Under the pieces are notes generated by a model. It was not told where the DNA came from. It did no database searches and saw nothing but the letters and a program-made list of their open reading frames with translations. DNA of 30,494 bases from an uncultured Prevotella sp. (GTDB lineage Bacteria; Bacteroidota; Bacteroidia; Bacteroidales; Bacteroidaceae), in the NCBI GenBank assembly GCA_900551055.1, contig URUK01000030.1:1-30494 (forward strand), given 5' to 3'. This document shows, one piece after another, positions 1-8,781 of this stretch. Both the position numbers and the translations under genes were made by a program. Positions within the stretch are counted from its first letter, which is position 1. Each line of letters opens with the position of its first letter.

Positions 1-24
1 TCAAGCTCCCTCCCTTCGGGAGGG
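1..24. repeat. GC-rich hairpin repeat, copy 1
   Basis: CCCTCCC and GGGAGGG form a 7 bp stem around TTC. Bases 1-18 recur in reverse complement, without mismatch, at 16429-16446. A one-mismatch relative lies at 5729-5744. The last two copies also share the adjoining bases GCTTGATTACCT. This is a dispersed intergenic repeat. It could act as a terminator for a gene left of the window, but no U tract follows it. Confidence 0.6.
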
Positions 25-56
25 CTGGGGTGGGTTTTAGGTGTGCTGGGGTGGTC

Positions 57-105
57 TTTTTTACCTTTTTACCTTTCTACTTTTTTACTTTTAAAAAGTA
101 AGATA
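57..105. repeat. Octamer tract, T-rich strand
   Basis: Imperfect iterations of TTTTTACC / TTTTTACT. In reverse complement this is the same unit (GTAAAAAG) that is iterated just after ribF at 4390-4420. The ATPase-HAD-ribF unit is therefore bracketed by inverted copies of one simple repeat. It lies upstream of the ATPase promoter. Confidence 0.6.
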
Positions 106-138
106 CGTTAAAAATGCGTGATAATGCGCCTTGCCGTC

Positions 139-168
139 GGTTGTTTTCAGCTATTTTCAGTAATTTTG
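139..168 (+). promoter_or_regulatory. Bacteroidetes-type promoter of the ATPase operon
   Basis: TAATTTTG at 161-168 matches the Bacteroidetes -7 box TAnnTTTG. A TTG at 141-143 lies 17 bp upstream and could serve as the -33 element. The predicted start near 173 gives a leader of about 30 nt before the ATG at 205. The same octamer TAATTTTG recurs upstream of the GH95 and GH115 genes. Confidence 0.5.
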
Positions 169-204
169 CAAGGCATTATTAATTTTATCATTTTTTACTT
201 TTAA

Positions 205-2814
205 ATGAGCAACGAGATTAATCCGCTGTACTCAAACCTCAGAGGTTTGAGCGCCGGCGATGTCGAGAAAAGCCGCAGGGAGCACGGCGAAAACACGCTG
301 ACTCCCCCCAAGCGCACACCACTTTGGAAACTCTACCTTGACAAATACAAGGACCCCATCATCAAGATTTTGCTTGTAGCCGCAGTGGTTTCGCTCGGTT
401 TGGCCGCCATCCACGGCGAATACATCGAGACAATAGGCATCATCCTTGCCATTGTCCTGGCTACCACAATCGGCTTCTGGTTCGAGATGGACGCCGCAAA
501 GAAGTTCAACGTGCTCACCGCCCTTGGCGAGGAGTCGCCTGTAAAGGTGAGACGCGACGGCAAGGTGGTTGAAATCGCGCGGAAAGACGTTGTCGTAGGC
601 GATGTCGTCATAATCGAAGTGGGCGACGAGATACCTGCCGACGGCACGCTGATAGAGTCGACCGACCTGCAAATAGACGAGTCGTCGCTCACCGGCGAAC
701 CGATAATCACCAAGCACGCCGACCCCGAAAAGAACGACAAGGAGGCCACTTACCCCTCGTCGAAGGTGCTGCGCAGCACGATGGTGATGAACGGACGCGG
801 CTCGTTCCAGGTGACAGAAGTGGGCGATGCGACCGAGATTGGCAAGGTGTCGCGCGCCAGCACCGAGATAACTTCGGTGAAAACGCCACTCAACCTTCAG
901 CTTGACAAGCTGGCGAAGCTCATCAGTAAGTTCGGCATCGGCATATCGGTAGCCGCCTTCGTCATCTTCCTCGGCCGCGACATCATCGTCGATGCGGACG
1001 GCATCTGGCATTCAACCGACTACCTGAAGATGGCCGAAGTGGTATTGAAATACTTTATGATGGCCGTCACGTTGATAGTTATGGCCGTGCCCGAGGGCAT
1101 GCCAATGGCCGTAACCCTCAGCCTCGCGCTCAACATGAGGCGCATGCTGAAGAACAACAACCTCGTGCGCAAGCTCCACGCCTGCGAGACAATGGGTGCC
1201 GTGACGGTAATCTGCACCGACAAGACCGGCACGCTGACGCAGAACAAGATGCAGGTGGCCGAGATGCAGCAGTATGACACCGACGACGCGCTTTTCCGCT
1301 CGTCAATAGCACTGAACACCACCGCCCACCTCGACGCGGAAGGCGGAAAGGGCATCGGCAACCCTACGGAGATAGCCCTGCTCTTGTGGCTTGAAAAGGC
1401 CGGAGTCGACTACAAGGAGCTTCGCAAGGACGAATACATGGAGGCGCAGCTGCCTTTCTCGACCGAGAGAAAGTACATGGCTACCGTAGGAAAGGCAGGC
1501 GGCAGGCGCGTGCTGATGGTGAAGGGTGCGCCCGAGATAATCATGTCGATGTGCGACCTTGACGATACCGCACGCGCGGAAATCACCAACCGCCTGCGCG
1601 GTTACCAGAACCAGGCCATGCGCACGCTGGCTTTCGCATACCGCACGCTTGACGGCGGAGAGCTGCCCGACATGGCCGCCATCGCCTCCGGGCAGAAGCT
1701 GACATTCCAGGCGGTAACGGCCATCAGCGACCCGATACGCTCTGACGTGCCCGACGCTGTGAAACAGTGTATCAGCGCGGGAATACAGGTCAAGATAGTA
1801 ACCGGCGACACGTCGGCAACGGCTATCGAGATAGCACGCCAGATAGGCATTTGGGACAAGGAAACACCGGCAGAGGCGCAGATAACCGGACCCGACTTCG
1901 CCGCCCTTTCGGACGAAGACGCCTTCAACCTTGTGCCCAAGCTGCGCGTGATGAGCCGCGCAAGGCCTACCGACAAGCAGCGTCTTGTCAACCTGTTACA
2001 GAAGCACGGGGCTGTGGTTGCTGTCACAGGTGACGGCACAAACGACGCTCCCGCCCTGCACCATGCCCACGTCGGACTGTCCCTCGGCTCAGGAACGTCG
2101 GTGGCGAAGGAGGCCAGCGACATGACGCTTATCGACGATTCGTTCGGCAGCATAGTAAACGCCGTGATGTGGGGGCGCTCGCTTTACCGCAACATCCAGC
2201 GCTTCCTCTTCTTCCAGTTGGTGGTCAACGTCACCGCGCTTCTGCTCGTCCTGGGCGGTTCGTTCATAGGAACGGAGCTGCCGCTCACCGTCACCCAGAT
2301 ACTTTGGGTCAACCTTATAATGGACACCTTCGCTGCTCTTGCGCTGGCGTCGCTGCCTCCTTCGCGCGAAGTAATGAAGGAAAAGCCGCGCAAGCAGACC
2401 GACTTCATCATAACGAAGGGCATGGCCCGTGGCATCATAGGCATCGGACTGGCCTTCTTCGCCGTGCTGTTCGCCTTCCTCATTCACTGCAACCAGCAGG
2501 GCGGCGACCTGCATCTGCACGAGCTGTCGCTGTTCTTTACCACGTTTGTGATGCTCCAGTTCTGGAACTTGTTTAACGCAAAGTCGTTCGGTTCGAACCA
2601 TTCGGCCTTCCATGCGTTCACCCATGACAACGGCCTTCTGCTTGTCTTGTTCATCATCTTGGGCGGACAGTGGCTCATTGTGACCTTCGGCGGCGGAATG
2701 TTCCGCACCGAACCGCTGTCGCTCACGGAGTGGGGCGTCATCATAGCAAGCACTTCCGTGGTGCTCTGGATTGGCGAGATATGGCGCGCGGTGAAGCGCA
2801 TGACTGCTAAGTGA
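205..2814 (+). CDS. Calcium-translocating P-type ATPase, PMCA type
   Basis: Integral membrane pump expected to export Ca2+ by ATP hydrolysis through an aspartyl-phosphate intermediate. The 869 residues contain the full P-type series. There is an N-terminal cation-ATPase domain, and the actuator TGE is at 163-165. The M4 metal-site motif PEGMP is at 296-300. The phosphorylation motif CTDKTGTLT has the acceptor Asp339. KGAPE lies in the nucleotide-binding domain, and TGDGTNDAP is at 608-616. A hydrophobic C-terminal domain with several membrane spans follows. Length and PEG(M/L)P agree with bacterial PMCA-type calcium ATPases rather than heavy-metal (CPx) pumps. The start follows an A/T-rich leader with no Shine-Dalgarno sequence. 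The stop overlaps the GTG start of the next gene, so the two are probably translationally coupled. Ion specificity is inferred from family resemblance. Confidence 0.93.
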   Translation: MSNEINPLYSNLRGLSAGDVEKSRREHGENTLTPPKRTPLWKLYLDKYKDPIIKILLVAAVVSLGLAAIHGEYIETIGIILAIVLATTIGFWFEMDAAKKFNVLTALGEESPVKVRRDGKVVEIARKDVVVGDVVIIEVGDEIPADGTLIESTDLQIDESSLTGEPIITKHADPEKNDKEATYPSSKVLRSTMVMNGRGSFQVTEVGDATEIGKVSRASTEITSVKTPLNLQLDKLAKLISKFGIGISVAAFVIFLGRDIIVDADGIWHSTDYLKMAEVVLKYFMMAVTLIVMAVPEGMPMAVTLSLALNMRRMLKNNNLVRKLHACETMGAVTVICTDKTGTLTQNKMQVAEMQQYDTDDALFRSSIALNTTAHLDAEGGKGIGNPTEIALLLWLEKAGVDYKELRKDEYMEAQLPFSTERKYMATVGKAGGRRVLMVKGAPEIIMSMCDLDDTARAEITNRLRGYQNQAMRTLAFAYRTLDGGELPDMAAIASGQKLTFQAVTAISDPIRSDVPDAVKQCISAGIQVKIVTGDTSATAIEIARQIGIWDKETPAEAQITGPDFAALSDEDAFNLVPKLRVMSRARPTDKQRLVNLLQKHGAVVAVTGDGTNDAPALHHAHVGLSLGSGTSVAKEASDMTLIDDSFGSIVNAVMWGRSLYRNIQRFLFFQLVVNVTALLLVLGGSFIGTELPLTVTQILWVNLIMDTFAALALASLPPSREVMKEKPRKQTDFIITKGMARGIIGIGLAFFAVLFAFLIHCNQQGGDLHLHELSLFFTTFVMLQFWNLFNAKSFGSNHSAFHAFTHDNGLLLVLFIILGGQWLIVTFGGGMFRTEPLSLTEWGVIIASTSVVLWIGEIWRAVKRMTAK

Positions 2815-3437
2815 GCGGCGGAGTGGCAGAGATAAAGCGCAATCTGATAGTGGATTTGGGCGGCGTCCTCACCGGGCTTGACCGCCGCCGCTGCATCGAA
2901 GCCTTTACGGCCATCGGGGCGGAGGACGTTGCATGCTACGTTGACGAGTGCCGTCAGGAGGACTTGTTCCATGACCTTGAGGTGGGGCTGACCGGCGTCG
3001 GCGAGTTCTGCGACGCCGTGCGCCGCGCCTGCAAAAGGTGTACGGCGACTGACGAGGACATCTGCCGTGCGTGGAACGCCCTGCTTACGGGCATTCCCGT
3101 GGCTCGTCTTGACATGCTGCTAAGGCTGAAACGCAGCCACAGGCTCGTACTGTTGAGCAACACCAACCCGATACACTGGCACAAGGCGGAGACCTGCTTC
3201 TTCACCGCCGGCGGCCTTACGGCGGGCGATTACTTTGAGGAAGTGTTCCTGTCGTACCGCATGCACCTGCTGAAACCCGGCGAGGAGATATTCCGCAGGG
3301 TGCTCGACGCGACGGGCTTCGCGCCCGGCGACACGCTCTTCATCGACGACTCGCCGGCCAACCGCGCCGCAGCCGAGGGGCTTGGAATGGCCGTTGCCCC
3401 AGGCCTTGAGGCCCTTCCGGGCTTGGGATACATGTAG
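2811..3437 (+). CDS. HAD-superfamily (YihX-like) phosphatase
   Basis: Predicted cytoplasmic hydrolase of small phosphorylated metabolites. Motif I is DLGGVL with the nucleophile Asp15. A Gly stands where many HAD enzymes have a second Asp, as is common in the YihX / epoxide-hydrolase-N-like branch. Motif II is LLSNTN. Motif III lies at KPGEEIF, and motif IV is FIDDSPAN. At about 208 residues the length fits HAD subfamily IA with a helical cap. The GTG start at 2811 overlaps the ATPase stop (GTGA). A second GTG at 2823 would remove four residues and cannot be excluded. The gene sits directly before ribF, so a role in flavin metabolism (for example dephosphorylating a riboflavin precursor) is possible but rests on position only. 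Confidence 0.85.
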   Translation: MSGGVAEIKRNLIVDLGGVLTGLDRRRCIEAFTAIGAEDVACYVDECRQEDLFHDLEVGLTGVGEFCDAVRRACKRCTATDEDICRAWNALLTGIPVARLDMLLRLKRSHRLVLLSNTNPIHWHKAETCFFTAGGLTAGDYFEEVFLSYRMHLLKPGEEIFRRVLDATGFAPGDTLFIDDSPANRAAAEGLGMAVAPGLEALPGLGYM

Positions 3438-3447
3438 ATTATTGATT

Positions 3448-4401
3448 ATGAAGCTGTTTCATCTCGACCTGAACGACGCTCCCTGCGCGGCAATGCCGCC
3501 CTGCGTGGCAACCATCGGCTTTTTCGACGGAGTGCACAGGGGACACCGTTACCTAATAGACGGCTTGAAGGCGCGCGCCAACGGCGTTGCAGATATGCAG
3601 TCGACGGTCATCACCTTCGACAACCATCCGCGCCTTGTGCTGCACCAGGACTACCGTCCGCGCCTGCTCAACACAGCTGCGGAGAAGGTGGAAAGACTTT
3701 CGCTGACGGGCGTTGACAACTGTGTGGTGCTGCATTTCGACGAGGCCATGGCCTCGCTTTCCGCCCGGGAATTCATGCAGACGGTGCTGCACGACAGGCT
3801 TAACGTGCGCACTTTGGTTATAGGATACGACAACCGCTTCGGCCGCAACCGCTCGGAAGGCTTTGAAGACTACGTGCGCTATGGCCGCGAGACGGGCATC
3901 GACGTTGTGCATGCCGACGCTTTCACGCTTAACGGCGTGCAGGTAAGCTCGTCGGTGGTGCGCTCGTTCCTCTCCGAGGGCGAAGTACGGATGGCCGCCA
4001 TGTGCTTAGGCTACGACTACCGGCTTACGGGCCGCGTTGTCGGGGGATACCACGAAGGCCGCCGCATGGGCTTCCCCACGGCCAACATAGAGCCTGACGA
4101 CAGCCTGAAAATTGTGCCCCGCGCAGGCGTTTACGCCGTAAGGGTGGCCTTGGAGGACGGCTCTCGCCTGATGGGCGGTATGATGAACATAGGCACGCGG
4201 CCTACGTTTGACGGCACGGAAACCACGCTCGAGGTCAACATCTTCGGCTTCAGCGGCGACCTGTACGGGCAAACCCTGACCGTAATGTTCGTCGACAAGC
4301 TGCGCGACGAGCGCAAGTTCCCCTCCGTAAAGCGGCTCATGGAGCAGCTGGAAGAGGACAGGCGCGAGGCGGGAAAAGTAATCCTAAATGTAAAAAGGTA
4401 A
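3448..4401 (+). CDS. ribF: Bifunctional riboflavin kinase / FAD synthetase
   Basis: Converts riboflavin to FMN and FMN to FAD in the cytoplasm. The N-terminal FMN adenylyltransferase has GFFDGVHRGH and the SSSVVRSF motif (the ISSTxIR equivalent). The C-terminal flavokinase has GRRMGFPTANIE and the NIGTRPTF block, followed by LEVNIFGF and the usual DKLRDERKF segment. I chose the ATG at 3448 (protein starts MKLFHLDL). The in-frame ATG at 3382 lies inside the HAD gene and would add 22 residues unlike the family. The 317 residues match RibF. The gene lies 10 nt after the HAD stop and probably shares its transcript. The last codons (NVKR) are encoded by the first unit of an octamer repeat that runs on past the stop. 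Confidence 0.95.
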   Translation: MKLFHLDLNDAPCAAMPPCVATIGFFDGVHRGHRYLIDGLKARANGVADMQSTVITFDNHPRLVLHQDYRPRLLNTAAEKVERLSLTGVDNCVVLHFDEAMASLSAREFMQTVLHDRLNVRTLVIGYDNRFGRNRSEGFEDYVRYGRETGIDVVHADAFTLNGVQVSSSVVRSFLSEGEVRMAAMCLGYDYRLTGRVVGGYHEGRRMGFPTANIEPDDSLKIVPRAGVYAVRVALEDGSRLMGGMMNIGTRPTFDGTETTLEVNIFGFSGDLYGQTLTVMFVDKLRDERKFPSVKRLMEQLEEDRREAGKVILNVKR

Positions 4402-4484
4402 AAAAGTAAAAAGGTAAAAGGGAAGTGAGACAGTGAGACAGCGAGGCAAATTGAAAAGGTGAAAGGGTGAAAAGGTGAAAAAGG
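4390..4484. repeat. Purine octamer tract after ribF
   Basis: GTAAAAAG / GTGAAAAG-type octamers are iterated imperfectly, interrupted by two GTGAGACA units. The tract begins inside the last codons of ribF. An unlinked tract with the same GTGAAAAG and GTGAGA units is at 29518-29582. No function is evident. Slippage-driven growth is likely. Confidence 0.65.
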
Positions 4485-4688
4485 CCGCGCCTATGGCAAA
4501 GCATCTGTCTTGACTTCTTGGCTTAATAACTCATTAACTGCCAAAAGGAAATGCCCTGACTTCAAAGCATTTGTCCTTAACTCCCAGCGAGCGCAGCGAG
4601 CGAGGATTCCTTTGAGCGGAGTGAAAAAACTCCTCTAACTCCTTTAACTCCTAACATAATCTTCTCTAACTCCTAATAAAAACAAAAC
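4485..4688. other. Intergenic region with TAACTCCT iterations
   Basis: No gene is seen. Around 4585-4605 lies a GCGAGCGCAGCGAGCG tract. At 4629-4677 a pyrimidine-rich unit (TAACTCCT / CTAACTCC) recurs about four times directly upstream of the CPBP gene. No TAnnTTTG box was found, so the promoter of the next gene is unclear. Confidence 0.4.
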
Positions 4689-5501
4689 ATGAAAAAGGCT
4701 TTATTATATCTTTTCGGCTTCGTGCTGATACAGTTTTTCGTATCGTGGGCGGTTTACGCCGTGTGGATGCTCTGCTCGGGCGACAGCGGCGCCGACGTGT
4801 GGCGCACGTTCTGCAGCGGCAATTCCGCCGCCCTGACAGGGCCTATGCTCATAGCGGCGTCGGCCGCGTCGAGCGTCGTTGCAGGCGCGGTGTTCATCTG
4901 GAGGCGTTACGCAGTGGTGTCGCCAACATACCTCCGCACGCGCCCTTGGGGCGTATTCTTCTGGTGCGCCATGGCATCGATAGGCACTCTCGCGCCCTCC
5001 GCCGGCCTGCAAGAGCTTCTGCCGGAACTGCCCGACATGATGAGCGACACGTTCAAGACCATCCTCTCCAACGAGTACGGCTACTTCACGCTGTGCCTGC
5101 TCGCGCCACTTGTCGAGGAACTTGTTTTCCGCGGCGCCATACTGCGCGTCCTTCTCGGCGTGTTCAACCGCCATTGGGCGGCCATAGCGGTGTCTGCCGC
5201 CATCTTCGCCCTTGTCCACCTGAACCCGGCGCAGATGCCCCACGCGTTCCTCATGGGGCTGCTTCTCGGCTGGATGTACTACCGCACGGGCAGCATACTG
5301 CCGGGTGTCGCCCTGCATTGGGTCAACAACACAGCGGCCTACGCCATCTACATGCTCATGCCCTACGCGGCCGACAGCGGCCTGACGGGCCTCTTTGGCG
5401 GCGACACAGTGCGCATACTGCTGGCCGTAGGCTTCTCGCTGCTGATTTTCATCCCGTCGGTTTACCAGCTCAACCTGCGCATGAAGCCGGCAGGCAAGTA
5501 A
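4689..5501 (+). CDS. CPBP-family intramembrane metalloprotease
   Basis: Multi-pass membrane protein of the CAAX protease and bacteriocin-processing family (type II CAAX / ABI). The catalytic motifs are all present: EExxFR with Glu143, Glu144 and Arg148; His177 in FALVHLNP; and HxxxN with His210 and Asn214. Hydrophobic spans lie at about 5-28, 50-70, 88-105, 133-155, 162-180, 185-200 and 240-260. The N-terminus has two lysines followed by a membrane span. At 270 residues the length is normal. It stands alone: a strong terminator follows 40 nt after the stop. Bacterial members are known for prenyl-protein-like processing, bacteriocin immunity or regulated proteolysis; which of these applies here cannot be read from the sequence. 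Confidence 0.88.
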   Translation: MKKALLYLFGFVLIQFFVSWAVYAVWMLCSGDSGADVWRTFCSGNSAALTGPMLIAASAASSVVAGAVFIWRRYAVVSPTYLRTRPWGVFFWCAMASIGTLAPSAGLQELLPELPDMMSDTFKTILSNEYGYFTLCLLAPLVEELVFRGAILRVLLGVFNRHWAAIAVSAAIFALVHLNPAQMPHAFLMGLLLGWMYYRTGSILPGVALHWVNNTAAYAIYMLMPYAADSGLTGLFGGDTVRILLAVGFSLLIFIPSVYQLNLRMKPAGK

Positions 5502-5541
5502 CCACCCGTGCAACAGCTTGACGCCCAACGCATTACAAAAA

Positions 5542-5574
5542 GCCACGTTTCACCCGATGAAACGTGGCCTTTTG
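5542..5574 (+). terminator. Terminator after CPBP gene (part of dispersed repeat A)
   Basis: GCCACGTTTC and GAAACGTGGC form a perfect 10 bp stem with a 7 nt loop, followed by CTTTTGC. It is built from the dispersed palindromic repeat (copy A, about 5540-5614) and directly precedes a long inverted repeat. Confidence 0.75.
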
Positions 5575-5614
5575 CATTGTAAAACATGGCCTTTTATACT
5601 GCAATTTGCCGTGT

Positions 5615-5726
5615 TTTTAATTGAGAGTTGAGAATGTGGAATGGAGAATTATGATTACTTTTGAGGTTGCCTGTTAGCAAAAGTAATCATAATTCTCCAT
5701 TCCACATTCTCAACTCTCAATTAAAA
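5615..5726. repeat. Large inverted repeat, copy 1 (49 bp perfect arms)
   Basis: Left arm 5615-5663 and right arm 5678-5726 are exact reverse complements over 49 bp with a 14 nt loop. The arms start with TTTTAATTGAGAGTTGAG. Related copies lie at 8782-8895 and 10295-10410. All three follow a copy of the dispersed palindromic repeat ending in TTTGCC(G/A)TG. This looks like a non-coding, MITE-like palindromic element. Confidence 0.9.
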
Positions 5727-6292
5727 GTAAGGGAGGGGGCTTGATTACCTCTGTCTTATTATTTTCATACCGGCCTTATCCGTCTTATTACTCCCATTGC
5801 TCCCAGAAGTTCCATTAAAAGCCGAAAACCACATATAATGAAGAAAATAATCACTTTTCATGGGGCATTCTCGCTAAAAATAGCTATATTTGCCAACGGC
5901 TTCGGGGAGAAATCCGAGGCTTGCAGAAAGGCATTTGAGCCGTAGTTCTTTGTTCTAAAATCGCCAAATTAAAGAACCATTAAAAGAACACGAGTGAAGG
6001 ATGCCCCTTTGCTGTATCGTATATGATGAAGAGCGGAAGCCGCATTCCGCCCTGTCGCCATATCGGTTCGGCGTGGGGTGGTTATTTTCTTCCGTTCTTT
6101 TTAATGGCAGTGTTTGGCGATACTGGGAACAAGGGAACGAGGGCGATAATCAAGTCCGCGCCTTTTCTGTATGCGCCAACATGAAAACAAAACGGCCGGA
6201 TTTGGCGGACTTGCAGGCATAAAAGGGTCTTATGCCATGAAACACCTTATTAATATATCCAACAAACAATAACAATTTAAAAACAAAGAACC
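5727..6292. other. Long leader region of the SHOCT operon
   Basis: There is no convincing gene here. A -7 box TATATTTG lies at 5885-5892. The transcript from about 5899 would have a leader of about 390 nt before the ATG at 6293. Downstream of the box, AACGGCTT near 5896 can pair with AGCCGT near 5938, and GTTCTTT (about 5946) with AAAGAAC (about 5970). The leader may therefore be structured. A possible 73-codon reading frame at 6001-6222 has no recognisable features. Confidence 0.4.
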
Positions 6293-7105
6293 ATGATTAT
6301 CCTTATTCTGGAAATCGCGGCTGGCATCGCCGCGTACTATTTTATGAAGAAAAAGCTCACCGAGAAGTACAGCGAAAGTTTTGTAAAGAGCGTCAAGTGG
6401 ATGCTCATCTCGCCGATAGTGCAGGTGCTTGTATTCGTATCTGTATGTACGTCGGCGTTGATGTACACGCAGGTAATAGACGAAGCGACACGCGCAAGGA
6501 GCGGCGTAGGCTTGTCTTCGTTGTTCGGTTCAGGCTTAGGCGGCAGCTCTGATTACAGCCTCGGCAGCAGATACACGGAATCGTTGATGGAAAGTCCGGC
6601 GTTTCAGGATGTGGCGTTGAGCGCACTCGTCACGATGTTTGTCGGCTTGGTTGCCGCCGTGCTGTTCGTAATAATGGCAATAAGGCAATTCCGCGGCATC
6701 TTCGGTGAAGGTAGTGAGAACCGTTTAAAGACAGCCCACAAAGTAACGCTGATTACCACGTATGCCGTACAATTCAGCCTGGCATGGAGGACAATAAGCG
6801 TGGCCGACTACGCTTACCACTTATCTGACGATACGTTCAAATACGGAACATATATCGGCCTTCTCATAGTCGTATTGGTGTTAGGCACTTTATCTGACAA
6901 GTTTATGAAGAACGCATCCCTGTTCTTTGAACAAAGGGAGGCCGATATGACCGCAAAACAGGCCGCAACGGAGCAGCCCTCGCCTGCCGCCACGCCGTCA
7001 AGCTCGAAGGTGGAGCAGCTGCAAGAACTGAAGAACATGCTCGACCAAGGCATACTTACGCAGGAAGAGTTTGACAACGAGAAGCGCAAACTGCTAAACC
7101 AATGA
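6293..7105 (+). CDS. Multi-pass membrane protein with C-terminal SHOCT domain
   Basis: I do not recognise a full-length family. About five hydrophobic segments are visible at residues 1-18, 36-58, 107-129, 147-167 and 183-203. A Ser/Gly-rich loop (about 75-90) separates spans two and three. A low-complexity Ala/Pro/Ser linker leads to a C-terminal SHOCT (short C-terminal) domain at 236-270, with the pattern QLQELKNMLDQGILTQEEF. SHOCT domains are oligomerisation-type modules at protein ends. The next gene starts four bases after the stop and carries the same motif at its N-terminus, so the two products probably interact. The ATG follows an AAAGAACC leader with no strong Shine-Dalgarno sequence. 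Confidence 0.8.
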   Translation: MIILILEIAAGIAAYYFMKKKLTEKYSESFVKSVKWMLISPIVQVLVFVSVCTSALMYTQVIDEATRARSGVGLSSLFGSGLGGSSDYSLGSRYTESLMESPAFQDVALSALVTMFVGLVAAVLFVIMAIRQFRGIFGEGSENRLKTAHKVTLITTYAVQFSLAWRTISVADYAYHLSDDTFKYGTYIGLLIVVLVLGTLSDKFMKNASLFFEQREADMTAKQAATEQPSPAATPSSSKVEQLQELKNMLDQGILTQEEFDNEKRKLLNQ

Positions 7106-7109
7106 CACC

Positions 7110-8336
7110 ATGGCGATAACAGACAAGAACAAACCGACATTTGAGAGGCTGCAAGAACTGAAGCAGCTCTACGAGAGCGGCATACTGACAAAAGAGGAGA
7201 TGGAGGCCGAAAAGGCCGACATACTCGGTCAAGAGAAACCACGTGAGGAAGAGCCGGAACAGCCGTCTATCAGTGAAGAGCAGGCGGACGGCGAACCGGG
7301 GGAGGCATCTTATGTTGTGGAAGACTTTGAGCAGGAAATAGAAGGCAACCGAAAAAGAAACCGCCTGATTGTCGTCGCCGTCACGCTGGTTGTCGCCATA
7401 GTGCTCATTTCGCAGCTTCCCGGCCACGATGGCGGCAGCACAAGCTACACCGTTGCCGTGGACACGACATATAATGAAACGGCGGTTGTAGACTCTGTGG
7501 TGACAACAGAGTATTACACCGGCACACAGGCCATCCTCGAAAAAGCCTTGGCCGACAACCCGACGGTGACAAACTTCTTCGCAATACCCGAAATATCGGA
7601 GGCCGTGCAGAACGGATACGGACGCGAGTTTTACGACTTCCTGATATCGAAAATCGCTCCGTGCAAGGATGTTCATATAGGGCTTAACAAGTCGGAGGGC
7701 AACTATTACGAGGGAACAACATACTCGGCATACTTTGACCTTAAAGAAGAAGACAACTGTTCGGTGGCGTTTTCGTACAACGTTGACGATGAAGTAGCCG
7801 CTGTCACGCTGATACTTGGCGACAGCAAAGTGAACCCCGACGGCACGTTTGCCCTTGCCGAGGGCAGTAAGTGGAAGCTTACATACGAGAATGACGAGTT
7901 TGGCGACCCGATAGAAAGCAAGCCGCGCATATATGTAGAGGGCGAAAATGAATATGTGTCAGAAAGCCTGTACATGACCGTGTTGAAAGAAAACCCCAGC
8001 CAAATAGTGTTCTATTACGAGCTGCCTTGGTCAGACATACACGACGTGAACAAACTGACGGCGATAAAAATCAAGGACAAGGCCGACGGAACTGTGTACA
8101 GTGTAAGCAACTGCCGGTACTTCAAAGACCATTGCATACTGCCTGAAGAGGACTCGAAATACATCCGCCAGCTATGCGACAGCTGTCCTTCGGCAAGTTT
8201 CTCCATAAGGTTTGAAATCTCAAATTACGACCTCTTGATGGACACCGAAAACAGGAGCGCCGTATTCGACTTCGACAACGGCCGCGCCTACGGACTGTCA
8301 AACGCGCTCAACCACTACTTTCGCCGCGCGTTCTGA
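7110..8336 (+). CDS. Single-span protein with N-terminal SHOCT motif and large C-terminal domain
   Basis: 408 residues. A SHOCT motif lies at about 11-40 (RLQELKQLYESGILTKEE). An acidic, Glu-rich linker (42-80) follows, then one transmembrane helix at about 85-103 after the basic cluster RKRNR. The rest is a domain of about 300 residues, probably extracytoplasmic, rich in Asp, Glu, Tyr and Ser, with no motif I can name. The motif is 60-70% identical by eye to the SHOCT end of the preceding protein, which suggests both ends meet in the cytoplasm. The gene starts four bases after the previous stop. The operon is closed by the hairpin at 8469-8500. Function unknown. Confidence 0.8.
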   Translation: MAITDKNKPTFERLQELKQLYESGILTKEEMEAEKADILGQEKPREEEPEQPSISEEQADGEPGEASYVVEDFEQEIEGNRKRNRLIVVAVTLVVAIVLISQLPGHDGGSTSYTVAVDTTYNETAVVDSVVTTEYYTGTQAILEKALADNPTVTNFFAIPEISEAVQNGYGREFYDFLISKIAPCKDVHIGLNKSEGNYYEGTTYSAYFDLKEEDNCSVAFSYNVDDEVAAVTLILGDSKVNPDGTFALAEGSKWKLTYENDEFGDPIESKPRIYVEGENEYVSESLYMTVLKENPSQIVFYYELPWSDIHDVNKLTAIKIKDKADGTVYSVSNCRYFKDHCILPEEDSKYIRQLCDSCPSASFSIRFEISNYDLLMDTENRSAVFDFDNGRAYGLSNALNHYFRRAF

Positions 8337-8420
8337 AACGTCCGACACAAAACTGAAAAACTGTATTTGCAATGAGAAATCATTTCGGCAATCACCCGGA
8401 ACAACCGTGAACTGTAACCG

Positions 8421-8520
8421 CCTGACAGTCAGCGGCTTGCCAATATGCCGTGTTTTGCAATGCAAAAAGCCACCTTTTAGCTTGTAAAAGGTGGCATTTT
8501 ACATTACAATTTGCCGTGTA
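8421..8520. repeat. Dispersed palindromic repeat, copy B, with terminator hairpin
   Basis: This copy starts CCTGACAGTCAGCGG and continues through TTGCAATGCAAAA. Its core is the hairpin GCCACCTTTTA (8469-8479) / TAAAAGGTGGC (8485-8495), followed by ATTTT. It is nearly identical to copy C at 10198-10294. The hairpin can terminate the SHOCT operon and, being symmetric, also transcription from the other side. Confidence 0.85.
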
Positions 8521-8523
8521 TTG

Positions 8524-8778
8524 GGTTCATCCGCAAATGTGTCGGATGCTTTTTGTTCTATTTTCAGTAAATAATCGTTTTCAAATGAGGCACTCGGTAA
8601 TCGTCATGCCGCACGCCGATGCGGCATCCAGAATACACAAATAATGTCAAATGACATCGGCTGCATTCAGTGGATGCCGCATCGGCGTGCGGCATGACGA
8701 TTACCGAGTGCCTCATTTGACATTAATCTTGTATGATTTTATAATCGTATTTTCATCCAACACATTTGCGGATGAACC
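8524..8778. mobile_element. 255 bp MITE-like element nested in a repeat
   Basis: Terminal inverted repeats of 25 bp (8524-8548 and 8754-8778, beginning GGTTCATCCGCAAATGTGT) differ at one position. Inside lies a perfect 50 bp inverted repeat (8581-8630 / 8671-8720) around a 40 nt loop. GTAT flanks both sides as a possible target duplication. The element sits exactly between repeat B and the large inverted repeat, which are adjacent in the other two composite copies. It therefore inserted into a pre-existing composite. It has no transposase and would need one supplied in trans. I could not assign the ends to an IS family. Confidence 0.75.
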
Positions 8779-8781
8779 GTA

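Noticed and set aside
4704..5546. Long frames on both strands overlapping the CPBP protease gene
   Set aside because: Arg/Ala/His-rich products typical of out-of-frame reading of GC-rich DNA. The CPBP frame has all catalytic motifs.
6001..6222. 73-codon frame in the leader of the SHOCT operon
   Set aside because: No motif, odd composition (Trp, Cys, Arg), no Bacteroidetes-like leader. It could be an upstream peptide but nothing supports it.
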